From Syntrophomonadaceae bacterium (GTDB lineage Bacteria; Bacillota; Dethiobacteria; DTU022): a stretch of DNA of 6,493 nt. The stretch's first letter is position 1, and each line of letters starts with the position of its first letter. Under the pieces are notes generated by a model that was not told where the DNA came from, ran no database searches, and was given only the letters and a program-made list of their open reading frames with translations. The translations under genes were made by a program, and so were the position numbers. Of this stretch, positions 4,781 to 6,493 are shown in pieces. The stretch is from positions 1-6,493 of the forward strand of contig PWFM01000056.1 in assembly GCA_003553895.1 (NCBI GenBank), written 5' to 3'.

Positions 4781-6405
4781 TTCTGGAAAAGGGCAAGTTA
4801 GTGGAGTTAGATATAGAGAGACCCCTGCAGTATCGGGTAGTAGGAAATCTTTACAAGGGGATTGTTGCCAATGTCCTGCCGGGCATGCAGGCTGCCTTCG
4901 TCGACATCGGACTGGAAAAAAATGCTTTTCTATATGTGGACGATATTTTTACCGATGAATCGGAAGACAGCCCGCCACCATCCCGCACCTCAATTGAAAA
5001 ATTGCTCCGGGTGGGAGAGGAGGTAATGGTCCAGGTCATCAAAGAGCCCCTTGGCAGCAAGGGCGCCCGGGTGACGGGACAGATCACCATTCCGGGCCGG
5101 TACCTGGTGCTGGTTCCCGGCGCCGATTATATCGGGGTGTCAAGAAGGATCGAAAGCCAGACCGAACGGGAAAGGCTGCGCCGGGAAGTGGAGAAGCTGA
5201 AGCCAAAAGAGCTCGGCCTGATTGTCAGAACGGTGGCTGAAGGAGTCGATACTGAGGTTATGGAGCAGGACTTGCAGTTTCTGGTCCAGCTTTGGAACCG
5301 GATATTGACGCGCTTTCAGCAGAAAACAGCGCCGGCTATCCTCTATCAGGATTTATCTTTGACCTGTCGTATTGCCCGGGATCTTTTTGTTGAAGAATTC
5401 AGCAGCTTCCTGGTCGATGACGAGCATGAATACGATAAGGTCCGGGAAATAGTCGACTATATATCGCCGCATCTTAAGTCCAAGGTCAAGCTTTACAAGG
5501 AAGAAGAACCGATATTTGAGCGTTTCGGGGTGGAAAAAGAAATTGAAAAAGCGCTTTCCCGCCAGCTCTGGTTAAAGAGCGGGGGTTACCTTGTTTTTGA
5601 TGAAACTGAAGCCCTGACTGTCATAGATGTCAATACCGGACGCTATATCGGACGCCGCAACCTGGCCGATACAATATTGAAAACCAACCTTGAAGCAGCC
5701 GAAGAAATTGCCCGCCAGGTGCGATTACGGGATATTGGCGGCATAATTATCGTCGATTTTATCGATATGAGTATCGAAGATCATCGCCGCAAGGTTTTAG
5801 ACAAACTTAATAATGCCATTAAGAATGACCGGACTAAAACCTACGTTTTGGGCTTGACCAATTTAGGACTGGTGGAGATGACCAGGAAAAAGGTGCGGCA
5901 GGATTTATCGGAATACCTTCAGCAGCCTTGCTCCTATTGCAGCGGTTCGGGCAAAGTCCTCACTCCCCTGGTGGTAAGCACGAGGATTGAAGGAGAGATG
6001 AAGCGCCAGCTGCAGGAAGAAAAAAGCGAGGCGGTCCTGGTTGAAATGCACCACGAAGTGGCGTCAATTATAATTGGCAGCGGCGGGGGCAACTTAAAGA
6101 AACTGGAAGAAGAGCTCAAACAGCATATTTTTATCCGCGGCGCCGAAGATCTGCATATTGAAAAATACCGGATTGTGGCCCGGGGCAGCTGTAAGAAGAT
6201 CCAGAACCTGGCCCTGCCAGTCAAGGTGGGCGAAGTAGTGGGGCTGACTATAGAAGAACCCCATTCTACCAACCCGAATCATGGCATAGCCAGGATTCAT
6301 GGTTTTGTGATTAACGTAGAGAATGCCGGCGACAAGGTCGGCCAAAAAGTAAAAGTAGAGATAAAGGATGTCAACCGCACTTTTGCCCGGGGCGTATTGA
6401 AGTAA
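4774..6405 (+). CDS. rng: RNase E/G family ribonuclease with C-terminal TRAM-like domain
   Basis: Single-strand-specific, Mg-dependent endoribonuclease for RNA decay and rRNA processing. The coordinates use the first canonical start (GTG 4774, 543 residues), but the protein very likely begins 11-17 codons earlier. Domains in this numbering: S1 RNA-binding domain at about 22-105 (NLYKGIV, MQAAFVDIGLEKNAFL); 5'-monophosphate sensor IVRT with Arg152 and Thr153; catalytic Asp285 (VIDVNTGRYIG) and Asp328 (IIIVDFIDM), 43 residues apart as in E. coli RNase E Asp303/Asp346; Zn-link Cys386 and Cys389 (CSYCSGSGK), 101 residues after the first Asp as in E. coli; then the small RNase G-like C-terminal domain to about 480. 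Residues 482-543 form an extra TRAM-like domain (VKVGEVVGLTIEEP, NHGIARIHGFVINV, VGQKVKVEI). All catalytic residues are present. It lacks the long RNase E scaffold, so it is closer to RNase G. It lies directly after the DUF2344 gene. Confidence 0.93.
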   Translation: MALLEKGKLVELDIERPLQYRVVGNLYKGIVANVLPGMQAAFVDIGLEKNAFLYVDDIFTDESEDSPPPSRTSIEKLLRVGEEVMVQVIKEPLGSKGARVTGQITIPGRYLVLVPGADYIGVSRRIESQTERERLRREVEKLKPKELGLIVRTVAEGVDTEVMEQDLQFLVQLWNRILTRFQQKTAPAILYQDLSLTCRIARDLFVEEFSSFLVDDEHEYDKVREIVDYISPHLKSKVKLYKEEEPIFERFGVEKEIEKALSRQLWLKSGGYLVFDETEALTVIDVNTGRYIGRRNLADTILKTNLEAAEEIARQVRLRDIGGIIIVDFIDMSIEDHRRKVLDKLNNAIKNDRTKTYVLGLTNLGLVEMTRKKVRQDLSEYLQQPCSYCSGSGKVLTPLVVSTRIEGEMKRQLQEEKSEAVLVEMHHEVASIIIGSGGGNLKKLEEELKQHIFIRGAEDLHIEKYRIVARGSCKKIQNLALPVKVGEVVGLTIEEPHSTNPNHGIARIHGFVINVENAGDKVGQKVKVEIKDVNRTFARGVLK

Positions 6406-6493
6406 AACCTATTTGAACTTCTCAGTCATTTAACCAGTTGAGTGATAAGCGGCGCCCGGGGGATGGTTGTGTGCCGCGAGGCCCAATTAAAGA
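6406..6493 (+). promoter_or_regulatory. Intergenic region after rng, possible leader of the next operon
   Basis: No gene is seen in these 88 bases. GCGGCGC (6449-6455) pairs with GTGCCGC (6471-6477) as a 7-base stem with one G-U pair and a 15-base loop, CCGGGGGATGGTTGT. There is no T run after it (GAGGCCCAATTAAAGA), so it does not look like a terminator. In many Clostridia rng is followed by rplU, whose mRNA often has an autoregulatory L21 leader, so this may be such a leader; I cannot match it to that consensus by eye. TTGAAC at 6413-6418 resembles a -35 but has no good -10 at the right spacing. Confidence 0.35.

Noticed and set aside
6413..6449. Promoter with TTGAAC at 6413 and GATAAG at 6444
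   Set aside because: The spacer of 25 bases is far outside the usual 16-18, and no better -10 is present.

Overview
The window reads as one strand (+) of a compact bacterial chromosome segment, almost certainly from an anaerobic Firmicute of the Clostridia/Peptococcaceae type. The basis is gene content and order: the tail of apbE, a Gx-type membrane protein, maf, radC, a TIGR03960-type radical SAM protein, its TIGR03936/DUF2344 partner, and an RNase E/G family ribonuclease. In many Clostridia such a string leads into rplU-rpmA-obgE. Base composition looks balanced and uniform across the genes, with no sign of recent transfer, insertion sequences, tRNAs or CRISPR. The organism assignment is inference from synteny and protein style, not from a marker gene.

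Layout. 1-162: the last 53 codons of apbE (FAD:protein FMN transferase), whose start is outside the window. 163-256: a short gap with no convincing gene. 257-2098: three overlapping genes, probably co-transcribed: a Gx transporter/'heptaprenyl diphosphate synthase component I' family membrane protein, Maf nucleotide pyrophosphatase, and RadC. 2099-2221: the longest untranslated gap, holding an inverted repeat, a possible promoter and a possible 19-codon leader ORF. 2222-6405: radical SAM protein, DUF2344 protein and RNase E/G, tightly packed. 6406-6493: a gap with a GC-rich hairpin, perhaps the leader of the next (ribosomal protein) operon.

How the genes relate. The first part is a housekeeping mix: protein flavinylation, membrane transport, hydrolysis of non-canonical or modified nucleotides, and a RadC protein of uncertain role. 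The second part is an RNA/translation-flavoured unit: a conserved but uncharacterised radical SAM pair translationally coupled to each other and followed by a ribonuclease. The mreBCD/minCD/rodA shape and division genes often found between radC and the radical SAM gene in related genomes are absent here.

The most noteworthy points are: (a) the ribonuclease gene has no canonical start codon where homology demands one; its family-conserved N-terminal strand is encoded in frame immediately after the TGA of the DUF2344 gene, and the only canonical start (GTG at 4774) is too far downstream and buried in a perfect hairpin; (b) a TRAM-like RNA-binding extension at the ribonuclease C-terminus; (c) a possible leader peptide overlapping the radical SAM start codon by ATGA; (d) a radical SAM protein that seems to lack the cysteine-rich tail of its family. 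I see no clearly new multi-gene system; the window is mostly conserved core genes with unusual junctions.
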